Origin: Clostridium estertheticum
GTDB taxonomy: Bacteria > Bacillota > Clostridia > Clostridiales > Clostridiaceae
Assembly (NCBI RefSeq): GCF_011065935.2
Contig: NZ_JAAMNH020000001.1
Span: 3,679,001 to 3,743,000, forward strand
DNA: 64,000 bases
Reading direction: 5' to 3'
Each line of letters begins with the position of its first letter. The stretch's first letter is position 1. Made by a program: the position numbers and the translations under genes. The notes under the pieces are model-generated. The model saw only the letters and a list, made by a program, of their open reading frames with translations. It did not search any database and was not told the origin of the DNA. This document shows positions 18,553 through 26,655 of this stretch, in pieces.

Positions 18553-18586
18553 AATTAATACCTTTTTAAATATTTCTTCAACCCAC

Positions 18587-18616
18587 TTGACTATTTTTTA
18601 ACTATTAATTTATAAT
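18587..18616 (+). promoter_or_regulatory. Predicted promoter of merR
   Basis: TTGACT (18587-18592) and TATAAT (18611-18616) with an 18-base spacer on the plus strand, 52 bases before the merR start codon. Confidence 0.7.
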
Positions 18617-18629
18617 ACAACTATAATCT

Positions 18630-18644
18630 TTGCCCTAAGGGCAA
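18630..18644. promoter_or_regulatory. Second palindrome, likely autoregulatory operator of merR
   Basis: TTGCCCTAAGGGCAA is a perfect 15-base dyad just downstream of the merR -10 box, where bound protein would block transcription. It shares the CCCT-N-AGGG core with the dyad at 18538; a further half-site TAGGGAAG lies at about 18651. Confidence 0.5.
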
Positions 18645-18668
18645 GGTCAATAGGGAAGTGTTAAAAAA

Positions 18669-19487
18669 ATGACAAAATTATATTCTATCGGTGAAGTGTC
18701 TCGCATTTTGAATATACCACCAAAAGCATTGCGCCATTATGATGAGATAAATTTAATAAAACCTTCTTATATAGACGTAGATACAAGATATCGCTATTAC
18801 AACTATGAGCAATTTTTTATCATTGATATCATCCGCTATTTAAACAAAATACTTTATGTTCCATTAGGAGATGTAAAAAAATTAATAGATGAGAATAAAG
18901 AAAATGACAAATTATTAACTCTTTTAGAGTCGCATAAAGAACAATTGGATAAAAAAATAGCCGAACTTAAATACTCTAAAAGAATCACAGATGGTTTGAT
19001 AGCTGATATTAAATATCGAGAGAAGTATCCAGAAAAAAATGAAATATATGAACAGTATCTCATGAATCGTAATTTTTATTATATCAAACTAGATATTTCC
19101 ATTTATGATATAGATAAGTACGTAAATCGAAATACTATTGATACCATCAATATAGATAATAGTGAGAACAACGTAATGTGTTCTATTTATTCCTTATCTA
19201 AATATGAAAAAACACAAAAGCTTCAGGTAAAAGGGTTTGGTATATTTTCCGACAAAAAAATCCCTGGATTAAAATCAAAAATCCTCCCTGAAGGCCGTTA
19301 CATTACCAAACGGTTCCTTTATTCCGAAGAAAATTGTTCAGCCGCTCTGCGTGATTTGCTAAGATATGCACATACCACTAATATAAAACTTGATGATACA
19401 GTTTATTTAGTATCAAAAATGATCAACGTATCTGCTTCTTCAAAATACGATTATTACATGGACTTACAAATAATGCATCTTATATAA
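18669..19487 (+). CDS. MerR-family transcriptional regulator
   Basis: 272 residues with the MerR winged helix at the N terminus (YSIGEVSRILNIPPKALRHYDEINLI, then TRYRYYNYEQF), a coiled dimerisation helix around residues 80-120, and a C-terminal effector domain of about 150 residues reminiscent of BmrR/GyrI-type ligand binding. It is transcribed divergently from the reductase operon across 178 bases with two matching dyads, so it probably senses the reductase substrate or a related compound and controls both transcripts. The ligand is unknown. Confidence 0.85.
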   Translation: MTKLYSIGEVSRILNIPPKALRHYDEINLIKPSYIDVDTRYRYYNYEQFFIIDIIRYLNKILYVPLGDVKKLIDENKENDKLLTLLESHKEQLDKKIAELKYSKRITDGLIADIKYREKYPEKNEIYEQYLMNRNFYYIKLDISIYDIDKYVNRNTIDTINIDNSENNVMCSIYSLSKYEKTQKLQVKGFGIFSDKKIPGLKSKILPEGRYITKRFLYSEENCSAALRDLLRYAHTTNIKLDDTVYLVSKMINVSASSKYDYYMDLQIMHLI

Positions 19488-19674
19488 ATCAATTGAACGA
19501 AAACCATAAGATACTTAATATGAAAAATGTTTTTTCACTGTTAACAGTTTAGGCTATTACAGTATTCCACAGAAATACATAGGAAATAACTATACTGTTA
19601 TTGCATATTTATTACAAGTACGAAGTAATATTTAATTATATAAATAATACAACATATCATTTTGTATAAAAAAC

Positions 19675-19710
19675 AGGGTATTGGAACTTAAAATTAAGTT
19701 CCAATACCCT
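19675..19710. terminator. Bidirectional hairpin similar to the ppdK terminator
   Basis: Perfect 16-base arms (AGGGTATTGGAACTTA / TAAGTTCCAATACCCT) with an AAAT loop, flanked by A-rich and T-rich runs. The outer GGGTATTG/CAATACCC matches the ppdK terminator at 23186-23211. It can stop merR from the left and is part of the ppdK-like block that contains repeat copy B. Confidence 0.75.
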
Positions 19711-19770
19711 ATTCTTTTTATAGTGATAGCCTCAAATACCCATTATATAAAACTTTTTAAGCTATGCTTA

Positions 19771-19858
19771 CACTATTTTTTTCTTGGATTATTTACTTCA
19801 GCTTGTGCTAGTGCAACCATAATAGACCAACCTCTATTTTTCACTATTATGGAACACT
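19771..19858 (-). repeat. Direct repeat copy B, resembling the ppdK 3' end
   Basis: 88 bases matching copy A at 14038. The minus strand can be read as a 29-codon frame from ATG at 19863 with CSIIVKNRGWSIMVALAQAEVNNPRKK and a stop, but there is no well-placed ribosome binding site. Similarity to the ppdK end continues past the stop (AGCTATGCTTACACTATTT against AGCTATCTTATACTATTT on the plus strand) and on to the hairpin at 19675, so this copy keeps both the ppdK tail and its terminator. Confidence 0.7.
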
Positions 19859-20076
19859 TCATGTAATTCAATACAAATCTAAAATTTTCCTTTCTAAATT
19901 ATATATGCACTTTTTGTTTCGATTATGTTCTATGATAGTGTTGAATAAGAGATTATATTGAAGAGCTTGACCATCCCTTTTGTCATCTGCTTATTTGCAA
20001 GTTGCTGTTTTCTTCCATTCCCTTATGATATCGTACCTTCTAATATGGTGGCTCAGATTGATTTTTTACTTATATG
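19859..20076. other. Non-coding stretch between repeat B and the metallo-beta-lactamase-fold gene
   Basis: About 220 bases with no open frame of note, no tRNA and no strong hairpin with a T run. It may hold decayed sequence, but no ancestor was recognised. Confidence 0.4.
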
Positions 20077-20712
20077 TTAAAATTTAAGACATTGGCCATG
20101 ACCAGTAGCCACAAATTTAGGATTTAATTGCGCTAAAGTCTGCTGAAGCTGTGCTCTTTGCTGAGGGTGCGGTACTTGCTGTGGTGTAATATTCTCTATT
20201 TCTGTTTGCCAATTACCTTCTATTACTGTACTGTGTGCATTTCCAAAGCGGAATACTAAATCACTGCTGAAGAATATTCCACGCTTGTTTTCCATGAGCA
20301 ATAATCCTTCCCAAAGATGCATTTCAGATGGGTAATTGATGAATTCAAGCTCATAGCTATTAGAAATCAGTTTTTCTCCTGGTCTTTTAATTATTATATC
20401 ATTTGTAATACCAAAGCCGCTTAGCTGTCTTGCTGTAACTTCCGAACAGATTGGCTTGACTTCAGGAAAATGCTTTAATATTAGTGACAGACCTCCACAT
20501 TCATCTGATTCGAAGTGTGAAATAAAAATATACCTTAGTGTTCTACCAGCAAGAACATCTTTCAGCTGAGGAACCAAAGCTTCCGCCTGCTGTACACTGC
20601 CTGTATGAACCAATATAGATTCATCAGCTAATAAAAGATACTGATGAAAAGTAAGATCTATAGGTGGTACGTAAGAACTAAATTGATGTAAATCTTCATA
20701 AATACTTGACAT
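20077..20712 (-). CDS. Metallo-beta-lactamase-fold protein, FprA/ODP-like diiron type
   Basis: 211 residues of the metallo-beta-lactamase fold. The metal motif is HFESDE (H66, E68, D70, E71), the HxExD pattern of diiron flavodiiron and oxygen-binding ODP-type proteins rather than the zinc HxHxDH. Further ligands appear as H132 (SEMHLW), D151 (FFSSDLV) and H205 (ATGHGQ). There is no flavodoxin domain. It is likely to bind oxygen, peroxide or NO, or act as a redox sensor, in this anaerobe. The C-terminal portion is glutamine-rich (residues 178-195). Strong GGAGG site. It follows the cupin gene, probably in the marR operon. Confidence 0.8.
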   Translation of the reverse strand: MSSIYEDLHQFSSYVPPIDLTFHQYLLLADESILVHTGSVQQAEALVPQLKDVLAGRTLRYIFISHFESDECGGLSLILKHFPEVKPICSEVTARQLSGFGITNDIIIKRPGEKLISNSYELEFINYPSEMHLWEGLLLMENKRGIFFSSDLVFRFGNAHSTVIEGNWQTEIENITPQQVPHPQQRAQLQQTLAQLNPKFVATGHGQCLKF

Positions 20713-20804
20713 TTATTTACCTCCTCCTGATAATTAGAATACAAATTTAAAATTTATTATTATTTTGTACAAATAATACATAGGTATTGATAACGTATAT
20801 AGTT

Positions 20805-21068
20805 TTATTCTTCAACAACAGGAATCAAAAAAGCGCTAACATACAGATTTCTATCTGAGCGTAAAGCATGCATTTCTCCCGCAGGAACAATAAAAGCTTT
20901 ACCTATTGTCAATTCCACTTCTCTATCCTCCAGCACACCAAAACCGTCACCTTTGATGCAGTAGAAAATTTCATCATGCTTTGGATGTTTGTGCAAAGCT
21001 ACCTTCTTATCCGCAGGAATGTGATATACATTAGTTACAATGGATTTCTTAATGTTTTCTAAATTCAT
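20805..21068 (-). CDS. Small cupin-domain protein
   Basis: 87-residue single cupin barrel. Metal ligands are seen in HKHPKHDEIFYCIKGDGFG (two His and a Glu) and in PAGEMHALR (the last His). Such proteins bind a metal and small ligands; no enzyme activity can be assigned. It sits between the MFS gene and the metallo-beta-lactamase-fold gene on the same strand and probably belongs to the marR operon. Confidence 0.8.
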   Translation of the reverse strand: MNLENIKKSIVTNVYHIPADKKVALHKHPKHDEIFYCIKGDGFGVLEDREVELTIGKAFIVPAGEMHALRSDRNLYVSAFLIPVVEE

Positions 21069-21140
21069 TTTTATTTCTCCTTTAATTGAAATTTTGATTT
21101 TAAAAATGATATTTTATTATATTTAAATCTAATGCTATGT

Positions 21141-22337
21141 TTAAGCTGCCCGTTGCATATGATTGTCTATGCTATTAATATTTCTATGACATAGAGTATA
21201 ATAGCACAGTGTTGAAATCAATACGATTAAAGCAGATATAAAGTACATTAAATGGTAGTTTGTATGAGCTGCTATCATGCCAAGGATAAAGGCTCCTAGA
21301 CCCATACCTGTATCATAGATTAAAAAGTATGTTGAAGTTGCAACCCCACTGCGGTTTCCAGGACATAGACTTACTGCCATAGTCTGAAAGGACGAGAAAA
21401 GCGTTCCATTGCCTACTCCGATAATTGCACCACTGGCCAGAAACATAAATGGCCCTTTTGCCAGTGCTAAACTAATAATCCCTACTATAAGAATGAAAAA
21501 TGCCGGATAAATAACTGTATTCGCCCCGGAGCGATCGAATAATTTTAACACAAAAGGCCTAGATAATATAAGCATTATAGCATAACTTACAAAAAAGTAG
21601 GCAGCGACCTCTGAAGCCCCAATCTGTTTTGCATATATTGAAGAAAAAGTAGATATTCCTGCATAAGCAAAAGATACAAATGAACCAGCAATGGCTATTG
21701 ACGCAACATTCGGTTCAAAATATCTTTTCAGACCCTGGTATTCCTGTACTATAACCTTTCCCTTTACTAATGTTTTAGGAATACGAACGATATTTCCAAA
21801 TAAAAAAGATAATACAGCAAATATTGCAGTGGTGATAAAGAATAGTTTAAAGCTACCGTGTGCTATCATAGTAAGTCCTAGAAAAGGACCAATTACCATT
21901 GCCAAGTTCATAAAAGTAACGAAATACCCAAGCCCCTCTCCTCTGCGTTTTTCAGAAACGAGATCCGTAATAACAGTACAAAGTGCAGTATTGGCTAAGG
22001 CAAAACCAATACCATGGATAAATCGTAATATTAACAAACTAGAAAGATTCTTTACTTCAATATACATGATGCTGGCCACTAAAAACAAGGAAAGGCCTAT
22101 GAGCAGCATTTTCTTTCTTCCGAGTTCATCTACCCATTTTCCGGCGAAGGGCCTGAATATCACAGACCCAATCAGAAACATGGTCGTAGCAAGACCTGCC
22201 TGCTGACCACTTCCACCCAATCCGTTGGTAACAAATAAAGGAAGTACTGCCATTTGAGAGTAAAATATCATAAATAAGAAAAAGCTGCTGATACAAATAT
22301 ATATATATTCCTTACTCCATACCCCATGTTCTTTCAT
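21141..22337 (-). CDS. Major facilitator superfamily efflux transporter
   Basis: 398 residues with about 12 membrane helices. The MFS loop motif is seen as GKWVDELGRKKMLLIG (about residues 65-80) and the helix 4 region as LRFIHGIGFALANTALCTVITDL. Most like drug/metabolite:proton antiporters of the DHA1 type; the substrate is not known. The start is three bases after the marR stop with GGAGG at good spacing, so the two are co-transcribed. The MarR partner suggests induction by a toxic or phenolic compound. Confidence 0.87.
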   Translation of the reverse strand: MKEHGVWSKEYIYICISSFFLFMIFYSQMAVLPLFVTNGLGGSGQQAGLATTMFLIGSVIFRPFAGKWVDELGRKKMLLIGLSLFLVASIMYIEVKNLSSLLILRFIHGIGFALANTALCTVITDLVSEKRRGEGLGYFVTFMNLAMVIGPFLGLTMIAHGSFKLFFITTAIFAVLSFLFGNIVRIPKTLVKGKVIVQEYQGLKRYFEPNVASIAIAGSFVSFAYAGISTFSSIYAKQIGASEVAAYFFVSYAIMLILSRPFVLKLFDRSGANTVIYPAFFILIVGIISLALAKGPFMFLASGAIIGVGNGTLFSSFQTMAVSLCPGNRSGVATSTYFLIYDTGMGLGAFILGMIAAHTNYHLMYFISALIVLISTLCYYTLCHRNINSIDNHMQRAA

Positions 22338-22339
22338 AT

Positions 22340-22798
22340 TTATTCCTCCATTTCATTATTGGCACTAACGTTGTTATGTGCGTTTATATTTTCAGCTATT
22401 TCTTCTAGTACTTCTTTCCATAAAGTTATTCTCTCCTCAGACAAACCTTTAAATACGCTTTCCATAATCTCTGATTCTATTAGAATTATTTTTTCATTCA
22501 TTTCTTTTCCGCTTTCTGTTAGATACGCTAGAAATGATCTCCTATCTTCCTTATTGGGTCCCCTTCTTACAAGTTTCTTTTTCGCCAGTTGATCCAATAA
22601 CCTGGTTATATTTGTCTGATCTTTCACCATTCGTATAGATAATTCCTTTTGACTTATGCCTTCCTGTTCTCCCAACCTTCGAATGACTCCCGCCTGCTCC
22701 GGTGTTAAATCGTAGGGTTTAAAAAAACTCATTGCAAACTGATTTAATTTTCGAGAAGCATTATTAAAGATAAATCCTATGTAATCATTAAGTTGCAT
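22340..22798 (-). CDS. MarR-family transcriptional regulator
   Basis: 152-residue winged-helix repressor. The core DNA-binding part reads LTPEQAGVIRRLGEQEGISQKELSIRM, VKDQTNITRLLDQLAKKKLVRRG and the wing NKEDRRSFLAYLTESG. First gene of an operon with the MFS, cupin and metallo-beta-lactamase-fold genes. A perfect palindrome immediately downstream of its -10 box is a likely autoregulatory operator. Confidence 0.9.
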   Translation of the reverse strand: MQLNDYIGFIFNNASRKLNQFAMSFFKPYDLTPEQAGVIRRLGEQEGISQKELSIRMVKDQTNITRLLDQLAKKKLVRRGPNKEDRRSFLAYLTESGKEMNEKIILIESEIMESVFKGLSEERITLWKEVLEEIAENINAHNNVSANNEMEE

Positions 22799-22822
22799 TT
22801 TAACTCTCCTTTCTAAAAGTAC

Positions 22823-22862
22823 TTGCTATAGCAATTATAATCACTGCATGTATATTTGTCAA
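22823..22862 (-). promoter_or_regulatory. Consensus promoter and palindromic operator of the marR operon
   Basis: TTGACA (22857-22862) and TATAAT (22834-22839) with 17-base spacing, both perfect consensus. TTGCTATAGCAA, a perfect 12-base palindrome at 22823-22834, begins at the edge of the -10 box. This fits a MarR dimer blocking its own strong promoter. Confidence 0.8.
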
Positions 22863-22870
22863 GCAGTAGT

Positions 22871-23167
22871 AAAGCTTAGAACTTGCAGAGTTTTCACTAT
22901 TACTCTTTTTAGTTGTAGATTTGAATTTTAATCTTTCAAATAATTTATTTAGCATTCCTTTATCCTATATTTTTGTGTAAAATAAGAAAGGGAGAAGCCA
23001 CCTAGCAAAGTTTCTTCTCCAAATCTAAATAGAACTAAAAATAGCTCACAACCAAGTGGATTTTCTTAATGTTAAAGTTTCACAATATCTTACCCTCCCC
23101 GATTTATATTGCTGGGTTTAACTAATTAATTTATGCTATTTTTCACCCATGATTTTGTACCAAAATA
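22871..23167. other. Non-coding stretch between the marR promoter and the ppdK terminator
   Basis: About 300 bases. A 51-codon frame on the minus strand (22800-22955, MLNKLFERLKFKS...) begins after AGGATAAAGGA, but it runs through the marR promoter, so its reality is doubtful. A weak hairpin GGAGAAG...CTTCTCC lies near 22992-23020. Nothing else was recognised. Confidence 0.4.
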
Positions 23168-23211
23168 CAAAAAATCAAAAAAATAGGGTATTGACCTTAA
23201 GGCCAATACCC
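23168..23211 (-). terminator. Intrinsic terminator after ppdK
   Basis: GGGTATTG and CAATACCC enclose the palindrome CCTTAAGG; on the minus strand a T-rich tract with runs of seven and six T follows. 64 bases past the ppdK stop. Confidence 0.88.
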
Positions 23212-23274
23212 AAACTTTATTTTCTCTAAACCTTCATGTTATAAGGCTTTACGAGCTATCTTATACTATTTATT

Positions 23275-25917
23275 TTATTTTTTACTTGGTCTTGGATTAT
23301 TAACTTCAGCTTGTGCAGCTGCAAGTCTTGCAACTGGAACTCTGAATGGTGAACATGATACATAATCAAGTCCAACATTGTGACAGAATTCAACAGAAGA
23401 TGGGTCTCCACCGTGTTCTCCGCATATTCCAAGTTTTATATTAGGTCTAGCCTGGCGTCCAAGTTCAACAGCCATTTTAATAAGTTTGCCTACGCCTACT
23501 TGATCTAATTTTTGGAATGGATCAAATTCGTAAACTTTCTTTTCATAATAGTGTTTTAAGAAGGTTGCTGCATCATCTCTTGAGAATCCAAAAGTCATTT
23601 GTGTTAAATCATTTGTTCCAAATGAGAAGAATTCAGCTTCTTTTGCTATTTCATCAGCAGTAAGAGCTGCTCTTGGTATTTCAATCATTGTACCAACCAT
23701 GTATTTTAAATCACTGCCCTTTTCAGCTATGATTTCATCAGCTACTCTTACTACTATATCTTTAACATATTTTAATTCTCTAACTTCTCCAATTAGAGGA
23801 ATCATTATTTCCGGAACAATATTGTATCCTTTTCTATTCTTAACATCTATAGCAGCTTCAATAACCGCTCTAGTTTGCATTTCAGCTATCTCTGGATAAG
23901 ATACTGCAAGTCTGCATCCTCTATGTCCCATCATTGGATTGAATTCATGTAATGATTCAACCGTAGCTTTTAGCTCATCAAAAGTTATTCCCATATCAAT
24001 GGCTAATTCTTTTATATCCTCATCATCATGTGGTAAGAATTCATGTAGTGGTGGATCTAAGAATCTTATTGTAGCTGGTCTTTCAGCAAGTTCTTCATAG
24101 ATTCCTATAAAGTCTTTTCTTTGCATTGGTAATAATTTTGCAAGAGCCACTCTTCTTTTCGCTTCGTCTTTAGCAACAATCATTTCTCTTATGCCCATTA
24201 TTCTATCAGCATCAAAGAACATATGCTCTGTTCTGCATAATCCTATGCCTTCAGCTCCATATTTAACTGCTTGCGCTGTATCTTTTGGAGTATCTGCATT
24301 AGTTCTAACTTTAAGACTTCTTATCTCGTCAGCCCAGCCCATAAATGTTTCAAAGTAACCGCTTATTTCAGGTTCAACTGTTTTAATTACTCCAGCATAT
24401 ACATTTCCTGTACTTCCGTCCATTGAAATAAAGTCACCTTCATTATATGTTAGTTCACCTATTTTGAAAGTTTTCTCTTTTTCATTAACTTTTATATCTC
24501 CACAACCAGCAACACAACAAGTTCCCATTCCTCTTGCAACAACCGCAGCATGAGAAGTCATTCCGCCTCTTACTGTTAAGATACCTTCAGAGGCAATCAT
24601 GCCTTCAATATCTTCTGGTGAAGTTTCAAGCCTTACAAGGACAACTTTTTCTCCAGCTTCGTGCCTAGTTTTTGCATCTTCTGCAGTAAAGCAAACTTTT
24701 CCACAAGCAGCTCCAGGAGATGCTGGCAGACCTTTGGCAATTACTGTAGAGTTCTTTAAATCTTCTACATCAAAGTTAGGATGAAGCAATGTATCTAGTT
24801 GTTTTGGGTCAACCTTCATCATAGCTTGCTCTTTTGTTAACATTCCATCTTCAACTAGTTCCACAGCAATTTTTAATGCAGCTTGTGCAGTTCTCTTGCC
24901 GTTTCTTGTTTGTAGGAAGTATAATTTCCCATCTTCAATTGTAAACTCCATGTCCTGCATATCTTTATAGTGAGTTTCAAGAGTATTAACAATAGCCATG
25001 AATTCGCCATATACTTTTGGCATATCTTTATGAAGTTGTGATATATCTTGAGGCGTTCTTATCCCTGCAACAACGTCTTCGCCTTGTGCGTTCATTAAGT
25101 ACTCAGCATAAATTCCTTTTTCTCCAGTAGATGGGTTTCTTGAGAATGCAACTCCAGTTCCTGATGTTTCTCCCTTGTTACCAAATACCATTTCTTGAAC
25201 ACTTACTGCTGTTCCCCAATTTCCTGGAATGTCATTGAGTCTTCTATACACGTTAGCACGAGGATTATCCCATGATCTAAATACTGCTGTAATAGACTCA
25301 ATTAATTGACTTGTTGGGTCACTTGGGAATTCTTCACCTTTATCTTCTTTATAGAATTCTTTAAATTGTATAACTAATTTTTTTAAATCATTAGCATCCA
25401 GTTCAGTATCGAATTTTACGCCTTTTGCTTCCTTCATAATATCCATAATGTTTTCAAAGTTTCTTTTTTCGACGCCCATAACAACGTCAGCAAACATTTG
25501 AATAAATCTTCTGTAAGAGTCATACGCAAATCTTGGGTTATTTGTTAGCTTTGCCATAACTTCTACTGTTTCATCATTTAATCCAAGATTTAAAATTGTA
25601 TCCATCATACCAGGCATTGATGCTCTTGCTCCAGATCTAACTGATACAAGCAATGGATTTTCTAAACTTCCAAATTTCTTTCCAGTAATTTTTTCAAGAT
25701 CAGCCATTTTAGAATGTATCTCATTAACAATCTCAGATGCAATTAATTGGCCATCTTCATAATATTTATTACAAGCTTCAGTTGTTACTGTGAATCCCTG
25801 TGGTACTGGAATTCCAAGGGTGGTCATCTCTGCAAGGTTTGCACCTTTTCCGCCTAGAAGATTTTTCATTGAAGCATTACCTTCGCTAAAAAGGTAAACA
25901 TATTTTTTATTTTCCAT
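23275..25917 (-). CDS. ppdK: Pyruvate, phosphate dikinase
   Basis: About 880 residues. Interconverts pyruvate, ATP and phosphate with phosphoenolpyruvate, AMP and pyrophosphate. The N-terminal nucleotide-binding domain shows LLGGKGANLAEMT, VSVRSGARASMPGMMDTILNLG and the GETSGTGVAFSRNP loop; the swivelling domain carries the phosphorylated His in TVRGGMTSHAAVVARGMG; the PEP/pyruvate domain has RFLDPPLHEFLP, MMGHRGCRL and FGTNDLTQMTFGFSRDD with GICGEHGG. The upstream TTG (25926) is less well placed than ATG at 25917 after GAAGGGG. The tail AAAQAEVNNPRPSKK is echoed by repeats A and B. ccpN is directly upstream; no PpdK regulatory protein gene is seen. Confidence 0.97.
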   Translation of the reverse strand: MENKKYVYLFSEGNASMKNLLGGKGANLAEMTTLGIPVPQGFTVTTEACNKYYEDGQLIASEIVNEIHSKMADLEKITGKKFGSLENPLLVSVRSGARASMPGMMDTILNLGLNDETVEVMAKLTNNPRFAYDSYRRFIQMFADVVMGVEKRNFENIMDIMKEAKGVKFDTELDANDLKKLVIQFKEFYKEDKGEEFPSDPTSQLIESITAVFRSWDNPRANVYRRLNDIPGNWGTAVSVQEMVFGNKGETSGTGVAFSRNPSTGEKGIYAEYLMNAQGEDVVAGIRTPQDISQLHKDMPKVYGEFMAIVNTLETHYKDMQDMEFTIEDGKLYFLQTRNGKRTAQAALKIAVELVEDGMLTKEQAMMKVDPKQLDTLLHPNFDVEDLKNSTVIAKGLPASPGAACGKVCFTAEDAKTRHEAGEKVVLVRLETSPEDIEGMIASEGILTVRGGMTSHAAVVARGMGTCCVAGCGDIKVNEKEKTFKIGELTYNEGDFISMDGSTGNVYAGVIKTVEPEISGYFETFMGWADEIRSLKVRTNADTPKDTAQAVKYGAEGIGLCRTEHMFFDADRIMGIREMIVAKDEAKRRVALAKLLPMQRKDFIGIYEELAERPATIRFLDPPLHEFLPHDDEDIKELAIDMGITFDELKATVESLHEFNPMMGHRGCRLAVSYPEIAEMQTRAVIEAAIDVKNRKGYNIVPEIMIPLIGEVRELKYVKDIVVRVADEIIAEKGSDLKYMVGTMIEIPRAALTADEIAKEAEFFSFGTNDLTQMTFGFSRDDAATFLKHYYEKKVYEFDPFQKLDQVGVGKLIKMAVELGRQARPNIKLGICGEHGGDPSSVEFCHNVGLDYVSCSPFRVPVARLAAAQAEVNNPRPSKK

Positions 25918-26013
25918 TCCATACAACCCCTTCGATTATAAATTATATATGATAATGGGTATAAAGTGTCCAACCTAGAACAAACAGTACCCACTTTCAC
26001 TCACTTTAGTTAT

Positions 26014-26655
26014 TTAGCCATTTTCACCCATTTTCACAAATAATTTTGTAATATTAGTTTTGGATATTTTACCCATAACTTGAAATGTTTCTTTCCCACT
26101 TTCGAATTTCCTTTCTACCACAGGTAGACTGTCTACTTCGTGTTCTATAATCTTTTGTGCGGCTAAATAAATACTATCTTCTTTTTCAACAAACACTATA
26201 TTGGGCATTCTAGTCATTATAATCCCTACAGGTACTTTGTGCATATCTGTACCACCCATAGCCATTTTAAGAAAGTCTTTTCTTGATACTGCCCCTACTA
26301 AATTGCCATTATTATGTATAAATAAAGTGCCAACATCATTCAAAAACAAATGTACTATAGCATCGTAAACCATTGTTTCTTCTGTTGCCATTATAGGTTT
26401 TGACATTACATCTTTAACTTTAATATTTCTTATATAATCATAAACTAAACTATAAGAGGGTTTCTTTGAATAAATATATCCTACCTTAGGCCTTGCGTCT
26501 AAAATACCTGTCATTGTGAGTATTGCCAAATCTGGCCTTAGTGCAGCCCTTGTTACTCCTAGCTTATTCGCTAAACGTTCACTAGTAATAGGTGGATTTT
26601 CTTTAACTAATCTTATAATCTCTTCTTGTCTTGGTGTTAGTTTTATTTTTCCCAC
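26014..26655 (-). CDS. ccpN: CcpN-type transcriptional regulator with CBS domains
   Basis: 213 residues: an N-terminal helix-turn-helix (LTPRQEEIIRLVKENPPITSERLANKLGVTRAALRPDLAIL), then TMTGILDARPKVGYIY, both very like B. subtilis CcpN, followed by two CBS modules (about residues 75-205) including VKDVMSKPIMATEETMVYDAIV. CcpN represses gluconeogenic genes in bacilli and senses adenine nucleotides. Here it lies 97 bases before ppdK, so control of ppdK by energy state is a reasonable inference. Confidence 0.88.
   Translation of the reverse strand: MGKIKLTPRQEEIIRLVKENPPITSERLANKLGVTRAALRPDLAILTMTGILDARPKVGYIYSKKPSYSLVYDYIRNIKVKDVMSKPIMATEETMVYDAIVHLFLNDVGTLFIHNNGNLVGAVSRKDFLKMAMGGTDMHKVPVGIIMTRMPNIVFVEKEDSIYLAAQKIIEHEVDSLPVVERKFESGKETFQVMGKISKTNITKLFVKMGENG

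Noticed and set aside
19774..19863. 29-codon frame in repeat copy B as a real small peptide gene
   Set aside because: No well-placed ribosome binding site, copy A lacks a start codon in the same frame, and the similarity to the PPDK tail explains the conserved codons better.
22800..22955. 51-codon minus-strand frame (MLNKLFERLKFKS...) ending just before marR
   Set aside because: It runs through the consensus marR promoter and operator, has no recognised family and the ribosome binding site is marginal; probably chance.
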